Positions 9,175 to 18,450 of a stretch of 64,000 bases of DNA are shown piece after piece. This DNA comes from Fulvivirga marina (GTDB taxonomy: Bacteria > Bacteroidota > Bacteroidia > Cytophagales > Cyclobacteriaceae): assembly GCF_016775155.1 (NCBI RefSeq), contig NZ_JAEUGD010000066.1, positions 904,833 through 968,832 of the forward strand, given 5' to 3'. The first letter of the stretch is position 1, and each line of letters begins with the position of its first letter. The notes below the pieces were generated by a model. It was not told where the DNA came from, searched no databases, and saw only the letters and a program-made list of their open reading frames with translations. Both the position numbers and the translations under genes were made by a program.

Positions 9175-10344
9175 TTACTTCACCCTATTGCAATAATCAT
9201 CATACATCTCATCAGGACTTTCCACACCTTCCGCTCTGTGGTCTACAGCTATATCAATAGCCTGATTTACCAAGGGCGGATACACAAACAAACGGCCTCC
9301 GCCCCATCCATCATTCTCGTAGCTCAAAGTGTTCCAGTTATCACCATTAATTTCAGAAGACTGTAGTATATAAGATCCGGTTGACTCATTTTGAATAGCC
9401 TTTTTATGAAGATATACCACTCCATCAGCCTCGTTAGGAAGTCCTCTAAATCGTAAAAGAACATCCCCTTTACTGCCAACCTCTACCATAGTGATAAATA
9501 AATCCATAGAACCATAGCCTCTATAGCAAGTTACCCGACCGCTAAGTTCTTCCCTCCCAGGAAGCCTTTTTGGACCCAAATCCACTTTGGTATTTCTAAA
9601 TACTTCTATTTTCTCTAAAATTGATTCAGCCTCGCCTTTATTTGGCTGATTATCTGCTAAAGACAGGTAATATTCAATTTCATGCTCTACATCGTTGGCA
9701 AAAACTTTCTTAGAACCTCTCTCCTCTTCTCTCTTATACGTCTCCCATTTTTCAAGTACCGTGGCCCATGTCTTTTCGCTCTTCTCTACAACATATTTTT
9801 CTTCCCATACCCCCAATAGCTCTTTCAATTGGACATTGTTTGGAAATGACTTTAAGGCATCCTTCAAATTACCTAATACAGCATGAGAAGGTCTATCTGT
9901 AGTATTAAATAGGTCCACCAGCTTACCAGAAATACTACCTATACCTATGCCGTATAAGTTAGTTTGATCCCGGATGATCAAAAGCTGTCCTTGTTTTAGC
10001 TTATCAAAAGTTAATTCAATCCTGTTAAAATTATTAACAGTTACTTTGGGCTCTATCGGGGTAGTATAATCATGATTTACTATTTCGATAGGTTGGGCAA
10101 AAAATGCGGCATGATTAGGAGCCCAGTTAGGAAGGTTTACAATAACTTTAAAATCCTGACCTTCAACCGGTGCATATTTTAGGTTTTGCAATTTATGAAA
10201 CCCAAATTCCCACTGTATATGATAGGGGTCGATAAAGTAATATTTTTCATCTACGTATACAAAATAACCTGGTTGATTAGGTTCGTTACATACTGGTGCC
10301 AACTGAGACTCTTCTACTGCCGAATTACTTGTCGTATTTGTCAT
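9175..10344 (-). CDS. Hypothetical protein, 389 aa
   Basis: I do not recognise this family. The protein is soluble, with no signal peptide or membrane helix. The N-terminal half (about 20-165) looks like all-beta sequence. A charged helical stretch follows (about 165-255, EKTWATVLEKWETYKREEER). The C-terminal part (about 265-389) is rich in Gly, Tyr and Trp (CYRGYGSMDLFITMV, SYENDGWGGGRLFVYPP). It stands alone between the thioredoxin remnant and the LipL32-like gene, both on the same strand. A large tailored structural or toxin-related protein is possible but unsupported. Confidence 0.6.
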   Translation of the reverse strand: MTNTTSNSAVEESQLAPVCNEPNQPGYFVYVDEKYYFIDPYHIQWEFGFHKLQNLKYAPVEGQDFKVIVNLPNWAPNHAAFFAQPIEIVNHDYTTPIEPKVTVNNFNRIELTFDKLKQGQLLIIRDQTNLYGIGIGSISGKLVDLFNTTDRPSHAVLGNLKDALKSFPNNVQLKELLGVWEEKYVVEKSEKTWATVLEKWETYKREEERGSKKVFANDVEHEIEYYLSLADNQPNKGEAESILEKIEVFRNTKVDLGPKRLPGREELSGRVTCYRGYGSMDLFITMVEVGSKGDVLLRFRGLPNEADGVVYLHKKAIQNESTGSYILQSSEINGDNWNTLSYENDGWGGGRLFVYPPLVNQAIDIAVDHRAEGVESPDEMYDDYCNRVK

Positions 10345-10402
10345 TACTTATACTTTAATGTTGATAGAAAAATTTAAGTGAGGTATTTAGGTTCTTAATG
10401 GA

Positions 10403-10440
10403 TTAAAAAGTAAATGTGTCAGGCATATTCCTGACACATT
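10403..10440 (-). terminator. Rho-independent terminator of the LipL32-like gene
   Basis: Perfect 11-bp arms (10413-10423 and 10430-10440, AATGTGTCAGG / CCTGACACATT) enclose a 6-nt loop. On the minus strand they are followed by a T-rich run (TTTACTTTTT). The hairpin lies 18 bp beyond the stop codon of the gene ending at 10458. Confidence 0.8.
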
Positions 10441-10457
10441 CATTATTCAGTCGTTGA

Positions 10458-11150
10458 TTATTGATTCAATTGTTTCAATAGCTCATCGATAGATTTAGCC
10501 ATAGCAACACCAGGTAATTTTACAGGAGCAGCAACTTCTGCAAGGAATGTTCCTTTCACCTCTCCTACTTTGAAAGTAGTAAATCCAACTCGGTACAAAC
10601 CTACTGTCAAAGCTTGTTCAGGGTTGCTTGCTACACTTTTGTAACGTAACAAAGAGTTGTAGTTACGACCTTCAGGATCTTTTGGCATTTCACCGCTATC
10701 ATCATTACGCTCTAACACTACCCATTTAGCACTTTTAACAGCGTCAGCACTGATGTCATCTTTACTTACAATAGAAGAACGCTCTAACGTTATGTAAGTA
10801 TCAAAGAAATCACTTGAACCTTTATGCTCTTTGTATTCGGCAGATTGGATAGCCTTCTTGTTTTTATAGTCAGTCAATGGAGAAAGCATTCTTACACCTA
10901 ATTCAGGAGCTACTGCCGGTACCCATACATAGATATAATAGAATTTTTTACCGTCTTTCACTTCATCCTCATTACCCGGCTCAGCGTAGCCCAAATAGCT
11001 GATCACATCAGTGTAAGGCACTTTAATAGTCTTGGGTCCAATTTTCTTTTCAACAGTACTGCCAAACTTGTCAAGCTTTTGAGCATTTACTCCAAATGCT
11101 AGCAAAAGTGCTGCTAATGCAAGGCCACTTTTAAGGGATAGATTTTTCAT
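10458..11150 (-). CDS. LipL32-family secreted protein
   Basis: This 230-residue protein has a standard signal peptide (MKNLSLKSGLALAALLLAFGVNAQ). The rest follows the Leptospira major surface lipoprotein LipL32 closely in order: VPYTDVISYLGYAEPG, YYIYVWVPAVAPELGVRMLSP, FFDTYITLERSSIV, YNSLLRYKS, then GLYRVGFTTFKVGEVKGTF. Unlike LipL32 it has no lipobox Cys; cleavage after NAQ predicts a soluble periplasmic or secreted form. The acidic Ca-binding loop of LipL32 is reduced to ERNDDSGEMPKDPEG. In Leptospira the protein is an abundant surface antigen of debated function; here the role is unknown. The promoter carries the shared 73-bp element and a strong terminator follows. Confidence 0.8.
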   Translation of the reverse strand: MKNLSLKSGLALAALLLAFGVNAQKLDKFGSTVEKKIGPKTIKVPYTDVISYLGYAEPGNEDEVKDGKKFYYIYVWVPAVAPELGVRMLSPLTDYKNKKAIQSAEYKEHKGSSDFFDTYITLERSSIVSKDDISADAVKSAKWVVLERNDDSGEMPKDPEGRNYNSLLRYKSVASNPEQALTVGLYRVGFTTFKVGEVKGTFLAEVAAPVKLPGVAMAKSIDELLKQLNQ

Positions 11151-11192
11151 TAGTTTTAAAATAGTTTTTGTTTTTCAATTATTATTCTCCTA

Positions 11193-11265
11193 CAAAGAAA
11201 GCATGCCACTCAACCTTATACATCACCATTACAAGTGAAAGGTCAAAATCACTATAATTAGTGAT
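11193..11265 (-). promoter_or_regulatory. Shared regulatory promoter A (upstream of the LipL32-like gene)
   Basis: In gene sense the order is palindrome ATCACTA-N4-TAGTGAT (11265-11248), N18, half-site ATGGTGAT (11229-11222), N21, -7-like octamer TTTCTTTG (11200-11193). The start codon is at 11150. The half-site lies where a -33 box would be, as expected for an activator-dependent promoter. The same spacing is repeated in elements B and C. Confidence 0.75.
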
Positions 11266-11294
11266 AGCTTTTTTTGATTTTAGGTTTTCTTAAT

Positions 11295-12191
11295 TCAAGA
11301 TTTATTTTTTTTAAGCACATAGCTTAACATAAATTCATGCTTCCCTGATGAAATGTCTGAATTATCATGAATAGGCAAGCCGAAAAAATATGTCATGGTA
11401 AAAGCCCCCCCGACACGTATACCTGTAGAAAAATTTAAAGTGGAGAGAGAACTATAACCAGCTCCAAGACTGAATTTACCATACCAATTATAGGCACCAT
11501 GCACATCATATTGTATAGGGGATCCATTCACAAATTTGGCTAAAGAACTAAGGTTGAGCCGTGAGTTTTCTCCCACCTTAAACTGCTTTCCCGCATTCAA
11601 ATAATAGTGCCTTTTCGTGGTAATGTTATCACCAAAAGAGTTACCCAAAAGCCGTGGCACAGAAAAGCCTATGTAGACCGTATTCCTGCTATAATATATG
11701 CCCGCGCCGAAAGTCGGCACCACCTCATTTACATTTTGATCAAACTTAGGATCATTTGGTGCTCTTAGTGATGTAAGGTCTTCGTTATAAAAGGTGGCAC
11801 CAGCCTGAAGACCCACGGATAAAACATGAGGGTTATCTTTCCATGAAGTATATGAATTTCTTTGTCTCGAGATAAAATTATAAGCATAAGTTCCAAAAAC
11901 ACTATTCGTAGAGGTCACTCCTATTTTATCATTGATAAAGACACCTCCGACAGCTATTTTTTTATCCGGAATCGGACCGTGCACTGAAAAAGACGTAGTA
12001 CGCTGCCCCCCCTCCATATCAAGGTGCTGCCCTGCTCCTGAAAAGTTAAAAGCCAGATTGTTGTGGTACCCTGCATAAGCTGGGTTGATTGATATCGTAT
12101 TATAAGTATACTGTAAAAAAGAAGGCTGTTGCTGCGCAAGGGCAGAAAAACTCATCAAAATTACAATACTCAATATAGCGGTAATTTTCAT
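11295..12191 (-). CDS. PorP/SprF-family type IX secretion membrane protein
   Basis: This 298-residue protein has a signal peptide (MKITAILSIVILMSFSALAQ) and the typical PorP/SprF opening QPSFLQYTYNTISINPAYAGYHNN. It then follows the family's beta-barrel pattern to the end (FMLSYVLKK), at the usual family length. It is 24 bp downstream of the FG-GAP adhesin gene on the same strand, so the two form an operon. PorP/SprF proteins are needed for secretion or surface attachment of type B T9SS cargo, and this one is probably the partner of the FG-GAP protein. Confidence 0.88.
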   Translation of the reverse strand: MKITAILSIVILMSFSALAQQQPSFLQYTYNTISINPAYAGYHNNLAFNFSGAGQHLDMEGGQRTTSFSVHGPIPDKKIAVGGVFINDKIGVTSTNSVFGTYAYNFISRQRNSYTSWKDNPHVLSVGLQAGATFYNEDLTSLRAPNDPKFDQNVNEVVPTFGAGIYYSRNTVYIGFSVPRLLGNSFGDNITTKRHYYLNAGKQFKVGENSRLNLSSLAKFVNGSPIQYDVHGAYNWYGKFSLGAGYSSLSTLNFSTGIRVGGAFTMTYFFGLPIHDNSDISSGKHEFMLSYVLKKNKS

Positions 12192-12215
12192 AGTCTGTTA
12201 TTTCAATTTTTTGTA

Positions 12216-14759
12216 CTATCTTTTAATTACAATAAAACCCTTGAGCTCATCTTCCCCTTCTGAAAGCTGCAGGGTGAAGAAATAGGTGCCTTCCGGCAAT
12301 TGGCCCGATCCTAGTGAAGAGAGCCGGTTTGCCCTCCCTTTGAAATTTCGTGTAGTATTATTATATCCCTCCACCTGAAAGACGAGGTTCCCCCACCTAT
12401 TAAATATCCTGACCTTATTATCTGGATAGTTTTCGATCCCTTCAAGTATCCAGGAATCATTAACTCCATCATTATCAGGTGAAATCCCATATTTTTTGGC
12501 TATTTCAAATTCATGCTTTGCCGGTGCGTCTGTCACCACAATTGTAACTTCATCCTGACTCTCGCACCCATACTCATTAATATAAGTAAGAGTATAGGTC
12601 GTGGTCTTTTCTGGAAAAGCCTTGGGGTTAGCTATATCATTGCGGTTCAGGCCAAGCGATGGCTCCCATAAAAATTGACCAGAATTACTATTTTGAACTG
12701 TAGGTGTCAATGTGATGCTATCCCCTTTCTGGATTTCTACATCTGCACCTGCATCGAGTACCTTTACAGAATGTGCATTAACCTCAAAACTGCACGTACT
12801 GGAATTGCCAGAATAATCCGTAGCAGTAAATGTAATGAGCATCCCCGGTGTAAACATAGCGCCCGCCTTAGGGGATTGACTTATTTCCGGGGAAGAGTCA
12901 TGATCGTCCGATACAATGACTAAGTCGGTATAATTAGGTATCACCGTATTGCAGCCCAACAACTGATTCGGCGGGCAAGTGATAGCAGGTCCTTCAGTAT
13001 CATCAAACTCGAGTGTGGTTACATCACTTAAAAGGTATATCTCCCCCATATTACCTGAGGCATCTTCAAAATAAAGATATACATCATAAGTTGTGATAGG
13101 GCTAAGACCACTAACCATATCTGATATTACAGAATTTACTGCATTAATAGGAAAACTCCCATTGACTACAGCACCTGAGCCGGAGAAAATGACACTATGG
13201 TCAGAAATGGTTGGTAAGCCATCATTAAAAACCGCATAATATATTTTACCTGTTTCCTGTCCACTAACCTGAAGAGTAAAGCCGGTTGATGTTTCATGAA
13301 TCGCCTTTGGATAATTGCTATTTAAAGGAATAGCATAATGGTCTCCTCCAAATACAACATAAACCTCACCCGTAGCGGTGTTGCTTTTTACATTACCAAA
13401 AATGAAATCTTCTAAACCATCCGCGTTAACATCCCCACCTCCTGCAATGGGCTGCCCTATTCTGGTATTGCTGATATCCTCAATTTTAAAACCATTAATA
13501 CCATCAACAGCCGCAAGATCAAATGAAGCCGTAAAGCCTGTACTCTTTCCATATACAACATAATCGCCGGTCCAGGTAGATACAATGAAATCATCAATTC
13601 CATCCATATTCAAATCGCCGGTTGAAGAGGCAGATATAACTGAACCTTCCAAAACAAACCCATTGGTTCCGTTGAAATCACTCATCATTAAACTATCCGG
13701 AAAAGGGCTGGTAGACCCAAAGATCACGTTATTCTCAGAATAACAGTCGTCAATACCATCTCCGTTGATATCTCCCAGTGGTCCTACATAGGTTATTGAA
13801 ACACCATCCGTATTATCAATAAGAAATCCATCGGAACCATCAACGGTCTCAATATCCACTAATGGATCAAATGGGGTACCTTTACCAAATAAGACATAGC
13901 TAATTTCCGCAGTATGCCCGCTAATAGACCAGTTCCCTATAAGTATATCATTATAACCATCCTTATTGATATCCCCTGCTCCGCCAACTTTATAAGATGG
14001 TCTGCTTCCTACAAACCGATCCGTCCTGAAGCCATTAACGCCGTCCATCCAGGAGATACCTATACTTGCAGGGAAATTACTCGACCTTCCAAATACAATC
14101 CATGACTGATAGGAAAAGTGAGGAGTAGCGATAATAAAGTCTGGGATATTATCTCCATTTACATCTCCAAGAGCATCTACCTGATTGCTACCCGGAGTAT
14201 CTATTAGGAAACCGTTGGTACCATTTATATCATTAACTGTAATTTTGGAAGGAAAACTAGAAGAACCATATAATACAATCTCATCAGCATCTTGATTACT
14301 GCTACCAATTATTACATCGTCTATACCATCTCCATTGATATCTCCCGGTCCTGCAATAGTCGATCCTCGCCTGGTATCATAAGCTACCCCTTCAACAATG
14401 AACCCATTGGTACCGTCAAGCGAGGTTAGGTCAAAAGGTGATGGAAAGCTGCCTGACTGACCAAATATAATATAAGCCCTTCCTGCAAGTTCAAATGTCC
14501 CTACTTGCTCATTACCACTACCAACGGCAATATCTTCAATTCCGTCATTATTAATATCACCTATAAAAGACACTTCGTTTCCTAGTTTATTATCAGCATC
14601 CAACCCATGGATAATAAAACCATTGGTGCCATTTAGCGAACTTTTATCAAAGCTGGGAGGGTAATATTGCCCCATGGTATGCTCTGAATAAAAACAACAG
14701 GCAATACCTACTAACCCTACCCTGATTATTCGAGCTAAGGAATTCTTTTCAAATTTCAT
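12216..14759 (-). CDS. FG-GAP beta-propeller adhesin with HYR-like and T9SS type B C-terminal domains
   Basis: This 847-residue protein has an N-terminal signal segment (about 1-30). Seven or more FG-GAP/integrin-alpha-like repeats follow (about 35-470), each with a DxNxDGxxD calcium loop such as GDINGDGIDDVIIG and a VFG strand. Next come an Ig-like domain, a HYR-like domain (about 585-655, ITCPPNQLLGC to FTATDYSGNSSTC) and a PKD-like segment (about 660-740). It ends in a gliding-associated C-terminal domain (about 755-847, GISPDNDGVNDSW and VRIFNRWGNLVF). The last domain marks it for type IX secretion. Its promoter carries shared element B, and the PorP/SprF gene follows 24 bp downstream. 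Confidence 0.88.
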   Translation of the reverse strand: MKFEKNSLARIIRVGLVGIACCFYSEHTMGQYYPPSFDKSSLNGTNGFIIHGLDADNKLGNEVSFIGDINNDGIEDIAVGSGNEQVGTFELAGRAYIIFGQSGSFPSPFDLTSLDGTNGFIVEGVAYDTRRGSTIAGPGDINGDGIDDVIIGSSNQDADEIVLYGSSSFPSKITVNDINGTNGFLIDTPGSNQVDALGDVNGDNIPDFIIATPHFSYQSWIVFGRSSNFPASIGISWMDGVNGFRTDRFVGSRPSYKVGGAGDINKDGYNDILIGNWSISGHTAEISYVLFGKGTPFDPLVDIETVDGSDGFLIDNTDGVSITYVGPLGDINGDGIDDCYSENNVIFGSTSPFPDSLMMSDFNGTNGFVLEGSVISASSTGDLNMDGIDDFIVSTWTGDYVVYGKSTGFTASFDLAAVDGINGFKIEDISNTRIGQPIAGGGDVNADGLEDFIFGNVKSNTATGEVYVVFGGDHYAIPLNSNYPKAIHETSTGFTLQVSGQETGKIYYAVFNDGLPTISDHSVIFSGSGAVVNGSFPINAVNSVISDMVSGLSPITTYDVYLYFEDASGNMGEIYLLSDVTTLEFDDTEGPAITCPPNQLLGCNTVIPNYTDLVIVSDDHDSSPEISQSPKAGAMFTPGMLITFTATDYSGNSSTCSFEVNAHSVKVLDAGADVEIQKGDSITLTPTVQNSNSGQFLWEPSLGLNRNDIANPKAFPEKTTTYTLTYINEYGCESQDEVTIVVTDAPAKHEFEIAKKYGISPDNDGVNDSWILEGIENYPDNKVRIFNRWGNLVFQVEGYNNTTRNFKGRANRLSSLGSGQLPEGTYFFTLQLSEGEDELKGFIVIKR

Positions 14760-14884
14760 CTTAAGTTTTGCTTAAATAGTTGTTGAATTATAAGATTTCA
14801 TATAAGCAGTCGAACCTGACTAAAACAGAATAGTGAGGCTCACTACCAAAATAATATGTATCAATGGTCTTTAAATGACCTTCA

Positions 14885-14957
14885 CAAAACTAGCACACTG
14901 ACATTTCGGGGGAATCACCATAAGAAGTGAAAACTATAATTCACTACATTTAGTGAT
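14885..14957 (-). promoter_or_regulatory. Shared regulatory promoter B (FG-GAP/PorP operon; divergent from the sensor kinase)
   Basis: In gene sense (minus) the order is TAGTGAA/ATCACTA palindrome (14957-14940, one mismatch, N4 centre), N18, ATGGTGAT half-site (14921-14914), N21, TAGTTTTG (14892-14885). The last is a perfect Bacteroidota TAnnTTTG -7 box. All spacings equal those of elements A and C. The element also lies 81 bp before the histidine kinase start on the other strand, so autoregulation of the two-component system is possible. Confidence 0.8.
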
Positions 14958-15037
14958 TATGATCAAAAACTATTTTCTTAATTATGCAAGGAATACAAAT
15001 TGCACGGTTAGGTATAAGTTGCTGCTAAATTCCTGAA

Positions 15038-16999
15038 ATGAAAACATTACATACTTTAATCCCTACCTTTCATATTATCACACTGATCTTCTTATCATAT
15101 TTCCCTGTTACCTGCTATGGACAGTCCGACAAAAATGATCAATCACAGCACCAAATAGACTCATTACTCTCGTTGGCCGAAGAACAGCTTTCTTCTTCAA
15201 CCGAGTTCACTATCACTTATGCTGACTCTGCCCTCCTGCTCAGTAAAGAAGGCAACTATACCTCTGGTTTGGCCCGAAGTCACTACTTACTAGGTGCCGC
15301 TTACACTATTAATGGAGATTTCGACCCCGCCCGTAATAATCTAAATACTGCATTACAATTGTATGATAAACTCGATGACCAGCGGGGCAGCGTTCGTAGC
15401 AACCGGTACCTGGGTCGGCTATATCAATATTCCGGTCATCGTGAACAAGCTTTAAGGTTTTATATTTCAGCACTCAAGCTGGCTGAGCAGATCAACTGGT
15501 CTGACGAAATCATTAACCTGACCAATAATATAGGCTCTGTATACCTGGACCAGCAGCATTATGACAAAGCCATCGAGTATTTTACCCGTTGTCTCGAAAT
15601 GGCACCTGATAAAAGCATAACATCCATCTTACTCAGCAACATTGGCCTGGTCTATCGAAATCAAAAAAAATATGACCACGCTCTACAGTATATAGAAAAG
15701 AGTTTGAATATATGCTATGAGATGGGCGACATAACTTGTGAACTTATCCCATTGGGCATTGCCATAAGCATCTACATGGATCTTGAAAAGTATTCCTTGG
15801 CCCTGAAGTATTCCCATGAAATCATGAAGAAACAGGAACAGCTAAATTTAAAAAAAGGTCTCATGGTTACATATAACCGCACAGGCCTCCTGCACTGGTA
15901 TATGCTACAATATGACAGCGCTATCAACTATTTTGAAAAAAGCCTGAAAATAGGAAAAGAAACCAATTACTCATCACAACACCTTATCCATGCCAACATG
16001 GCTTTTGTATACAAGGATGCAAAGAAATACAAACAAGCCCTGGACCACGTCCTAATACATGTAAAGCTAAAGGACAGCCTTTTTACACATGAAAAGAACA
16101 GAATAACCGAAGAACTGCTTGCTAAATATGACGCTGAGAAACAGCTAAAAGAGATTGAGATCCTTCAAAAGGAAAAAGAATTGCAAGAAGCAACTTTAGA
16201 ACGCCAGTCACTAACTCAAAATGTAGCCATAGTAGGCGCAGCACTGATCCTCATCGTGTCCGTTATAATCCTCATCAACTATCAGCAAAAAATAAAAGCC
16301 CAGATAATGCTTTCCATTAAGACCAAAGAACTTAGTGAACAAAAAAAAATGGAGCTTATCAGGGAAAATGAAATCAAATCGATAAAAGCTAACATTGAGG
16401 GGCAAGAAAAAGAGCGTGAAAGGATAGCCCAGGAACTTCATGACGGCGTAGCCGGTAACTTGGCGGGAATCAAGCTGGTACTCGCTAACTTGTCAGGCAA
16501 AGAACAAAATCAGGAACTAAATAAAGTGATCCGAAATATTGATGAAACCTACCATGAAGTCCGCACACTTTCTCACCATTTGATTCCGCCAAAAATAATG
16601 GAGAATGAGTTCATCGAATTGATAAAAAATTATCTGGATGATTTGAAAAGAAGCCATCTATTCGAAATACACTTCGGATATCACCCACAGACTGAGCTAA
16701 ACAAGTTGCCAAACCAGATCAAAACAGAAGTGTACAGAATTATTCAGGAGTTGATGAATAACATCATTAAGCACGCCAAGGCTGATCAGGTCGACATACA
16801 ACTCACCAAACTGAATGAAAGCCTCAATTTAATGGTTGAAGATAATGGAGTTGGCTTTGATGCTTCAGCAACTTCAAGCGGAATAGGCTTAAACAATATT
16901 CACTCAAGAGTGAAATTACTTGATGGGGAAATCAATATCGACACGACTATTAATAGAGGTACTATTGTAGATATTACCATACCTGTTGTTGACATTTAA
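15038..16999 (+). CDS. TPR-containing sensor histidine kinase (HisKA_3/NarX type)
   Basis: This 653-residue protein begins with a signal/anchor segment, then about seven TPR-type repeats in the periplasm (about 30-380, for example KAIEYFTRCLEMAP and SAINYFEKSLKIG). One transmembrane helix (about 390-412) and a coiled coil follow. The HisKA_3 phosphoacceptor region is ERERIAQELHDGVAGN with His468. The HATPase has the N-box ELMNNIIKHAKA, G1 VEDNGVGFD and G2 GIGLNNI. Such kinases pair with LuxR/NarL-type response regulators, and one follows directly, its ATG 13 bp after this stop. The input signal is unknown. Confidence 0.9.
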   Translation: MKTLHTLIPTFHIITLIFLSYFPVTCYGQSDKNDQSQHQIDSLLSLAEEQLSSSTEFTITYADSALLLSKEGNYTSGLARSHYLLGAAYTINGDFDPARNNLNTALQLYDKLDDQRGSVRSNRYLGRLYQYSGHREQALRFYISALKLAEQINWSDEIINLTNNIGSVYLDQQHYDKAIEYFTRCLEMAPDKSITSILLSNIGLVYRNQKKYDHALQYIEKSLNICYEMGDITCELIPLGIAISIYMDLEKYSLALKYSHEIMKKQEQLNLKKGLMVTYNRTGLLHWYMLQYDSAINYFEKSLKIGKETNYSSQHLIHANMAFVYKDAKKYKQALDHVLIHVKLKDSLFTHEKNRITEELLAKYDAEKQLKEIEILQKEKELQEATLERQSLTQNVAIVGAALILIVSVIILINYQQKIKAQIMLSIKTKELSEQKKMELIRENEIKSIKANIEGQEKERERIAQELHDGVAGNLAGIKLVLANLSGKEQNQELNKVIRNIDETYHEVRTLSHHLIPPKIMENEFIELIKNYLDDLKRSHLFEIHFGYHPQTELNKLPNQIKTEVYRIIQELMNNIIKHAKADQVDIQLTKLNESLNLMVEDNGVGFDASATSSGIGLNNIHSRVKLLDGEINIDTTINRGTIVDITIPVVDI

Positions 17000-17012
17000 T
17001 TTAAAGAAGAAA

Positions 17013-17651
17013 ATGGAGAAAATAAATATACTCATTGTTGATGACCACCATATGTTTCTGGAAGGACTTGCCGCCTTGCTTGCAAACATTCAAGATGTCC
17101 ACCTCACCGGAACCTTAAAAAATGGAAAGGAAGCCCTGGAGTTTCTGGAATCTAACACAGTAGATGTTGTGATCATGGACATTAGCATGCCTGGGATGGA
17201 TGGTATAGAATTGAATAAACTCATCAAAGACAGCTACCCGCACATAAAAACCATGGTGCTCAGCACACATAGTGACCCTAAAACCATCAATAAACTGATC
17301 CAGGATGATGTGAATGGCTATTTATTAAAAAATGCAGATAAAAGTGAGCTATTGGAAGCTGTCTACTCACTAGCCAAAGGGCAAAACTACTTCTCCGAAG
17401 AGGTAAAAGAAAAATATACCAACAGCATGTTTGCCCGTCAAAGCAAATCAAACGAAGAACCTCCTCTTAGCAGACGAGAAATTGAAATTCTTAAGCTTAT
17501 TGTAGCACAAAACACCACTCAGGAAATTGCTGAAAAACTATTTATAAGTCAGCATACTGTTAATTCACATAGAAAAAACTTGTTGTCGAAGCTGGGCTTA
17601 AAAAATACAGCTGGTCTCGTAAAGTATGCCCTTGAGGAGGGGATTGCGTGA
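17013..17651 (+). CDS. NarL/LuxR-family response regulator
   Basis: This 212-residue protein starts at ATG 17013; the upstream TTG in the same frame lies inside the kinase gene. The receiver domain has the acidic pair (VDDHH, residues 9-13), phospho-acceptor Asp56 (VVIMDISMPG), Ser/Thr (LSTH) and Lys (LLKNADKS). The C-terminal LuxR helix-turn-helix is LSRREIEILKLI, then SQHTVNSHRKNLLSKLGLKN. It is the cognate partner of the upstream TPR kinase. NarL-type regulators bind heptamer half-sites in inverted pairs, which fits the ATCACTA-N4-TAGTGAT palindromes on both sides of this gene, so it is the leading candidate for reading them. Confidence 0.92.
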   Translation: MEKINILIVDDHHMFLEGLAALLANIQDVHLTGTLKNGKEALEFLESNTVDVVIMDISMPGMDGIELNKLIKDSYPHIKTMVLSTHSDPKTINKLIQDDVNGYLLKNADKSELLEAVYSLAKGQNYFSEEVKEKYTNSMFARQSKSNEEPPLSRREIEILKLIVAQNTTQEIAEKLFISQHTVNSHRKNLLSKLGLKNTAGLVKYALEEGIA

Positions 17652-17850
17652 TGGGTATTTGGTGATCCAGTAATTGGTCTCATATGCAACCGAAGGAGGA
17701 AACAGTCTCCTTGCAATGGGGCTCAGGCCCTGTCCTAAGTATTAATCGGTTTTGGTGTTGGTTTTCAGTTATCTAGATTAATTGGATTGGTGTTCGGTAC
17801 TCAGTAGTCAACTCCCAGTGTTCCTGTCACTGTCACTAATACTTGGGGAT

Positions 17851-17887
17851 AAAAAAACAGCCACCCAAGTGTTTCCCCGAGTGACTG
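17851..17887 (-). terminator. Rho-independent terminator
   Basis: On the minus strand CAGTCACTCGGG pairs over 12 positions (including G-U pairs) with CTTGGGTGGCTG around a 6-nt loop, followed by seven Ts. It lies 27 bp after the stop of the membrane protein gene ending at 17915. Confidence 0.8.
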
Positions 17888-17914
17888 CGATACAACCTAG
17901 TTTATGGCTATTAC

Positions 17915-18337
17915 TTATACGTAGAATAGGATACCGGCCACAATTACCCATACGCCAACTACAATACCCGCTAATCCCAGTCTACCTTGAATAGGTGCCA
18001 GCTTTGCCAACAGTTGTTCTCCCTTTTTCAGAGCTTCTTCATTTTTTGAAAGTAAAAGCTTACTAATCATTCCATATCCTAAAATAAAGCCGAGAACAGC
18101 TTCGACCAGACTGCTTGCCAACCAGGTGATCCACCATATAGGCCAGTTTGTAAGTAAACCCATATTTAATACTGCCTGAATTACCCCCCAAATACCCCAG
18201 AAGCAGAACACAAGGCCTATCCATCCCTGATAAGGAGTGATTTTATCAAGAATTTCTTTTGCGTTTGGCTTTTTTGCTAAAAGCAGGTTTGGTGAAGCCA
18301 AAACCCCAAGGATCATTAATGTAATTCCGTAAATCAT
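17915..18337 (-). CDS. Small integral membrane protein, 140 aa
   Basis: The start is placed at ATG 18337 ([13 protein letters not shown]); an in-frame TTG at 18397 is less likely. The protein has about four hydrophobic helices. N- and C-terminal halves share a pattern ([20 protein letters not shown] and [20 protein letters not shown]), suggesting internal duplication. A cytosolic [11 protein letters not shown] segment lies between them. I do not recognise a named family. It is controlled by shared promoter C and followed by a strong terminator, so it is probably transcribed alone as part of the same regulon as the LipL32-like and FG-GAP/PorP genes. Confidence 0.7.
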   Translation of the reverse strand: MIYGITLMILGVLASPNLLLAKKPNAKEILDKITPYQGWIGLVFCFWGIWGVIQAVLNMGLLTNWPIWWITWLASSLVEAVLGFILGYGMISKLLLSKNEEALKKGEQLLAKLAPIQGRLGLAGIVVGVWVIVAGILFYV

Positions 18338-18450
18338 TTTGGTAATGTTTATTAAGTTAATGTTTCTTTTCTGCAGGAATAGAGAGAGGCTCAACACACC
18401 CCTCTCTTAACCTAACGACCTCGACACCTATATGGTCGATTTTACAGTTA

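Noticed and set aside
9075-9260. 61-residue plus-strand frame between the thioredoxin remnant and the unknown gene
   Set aside because: It runs into the 3' end of the minus-strand gene and has no motif or plausible translation signal.
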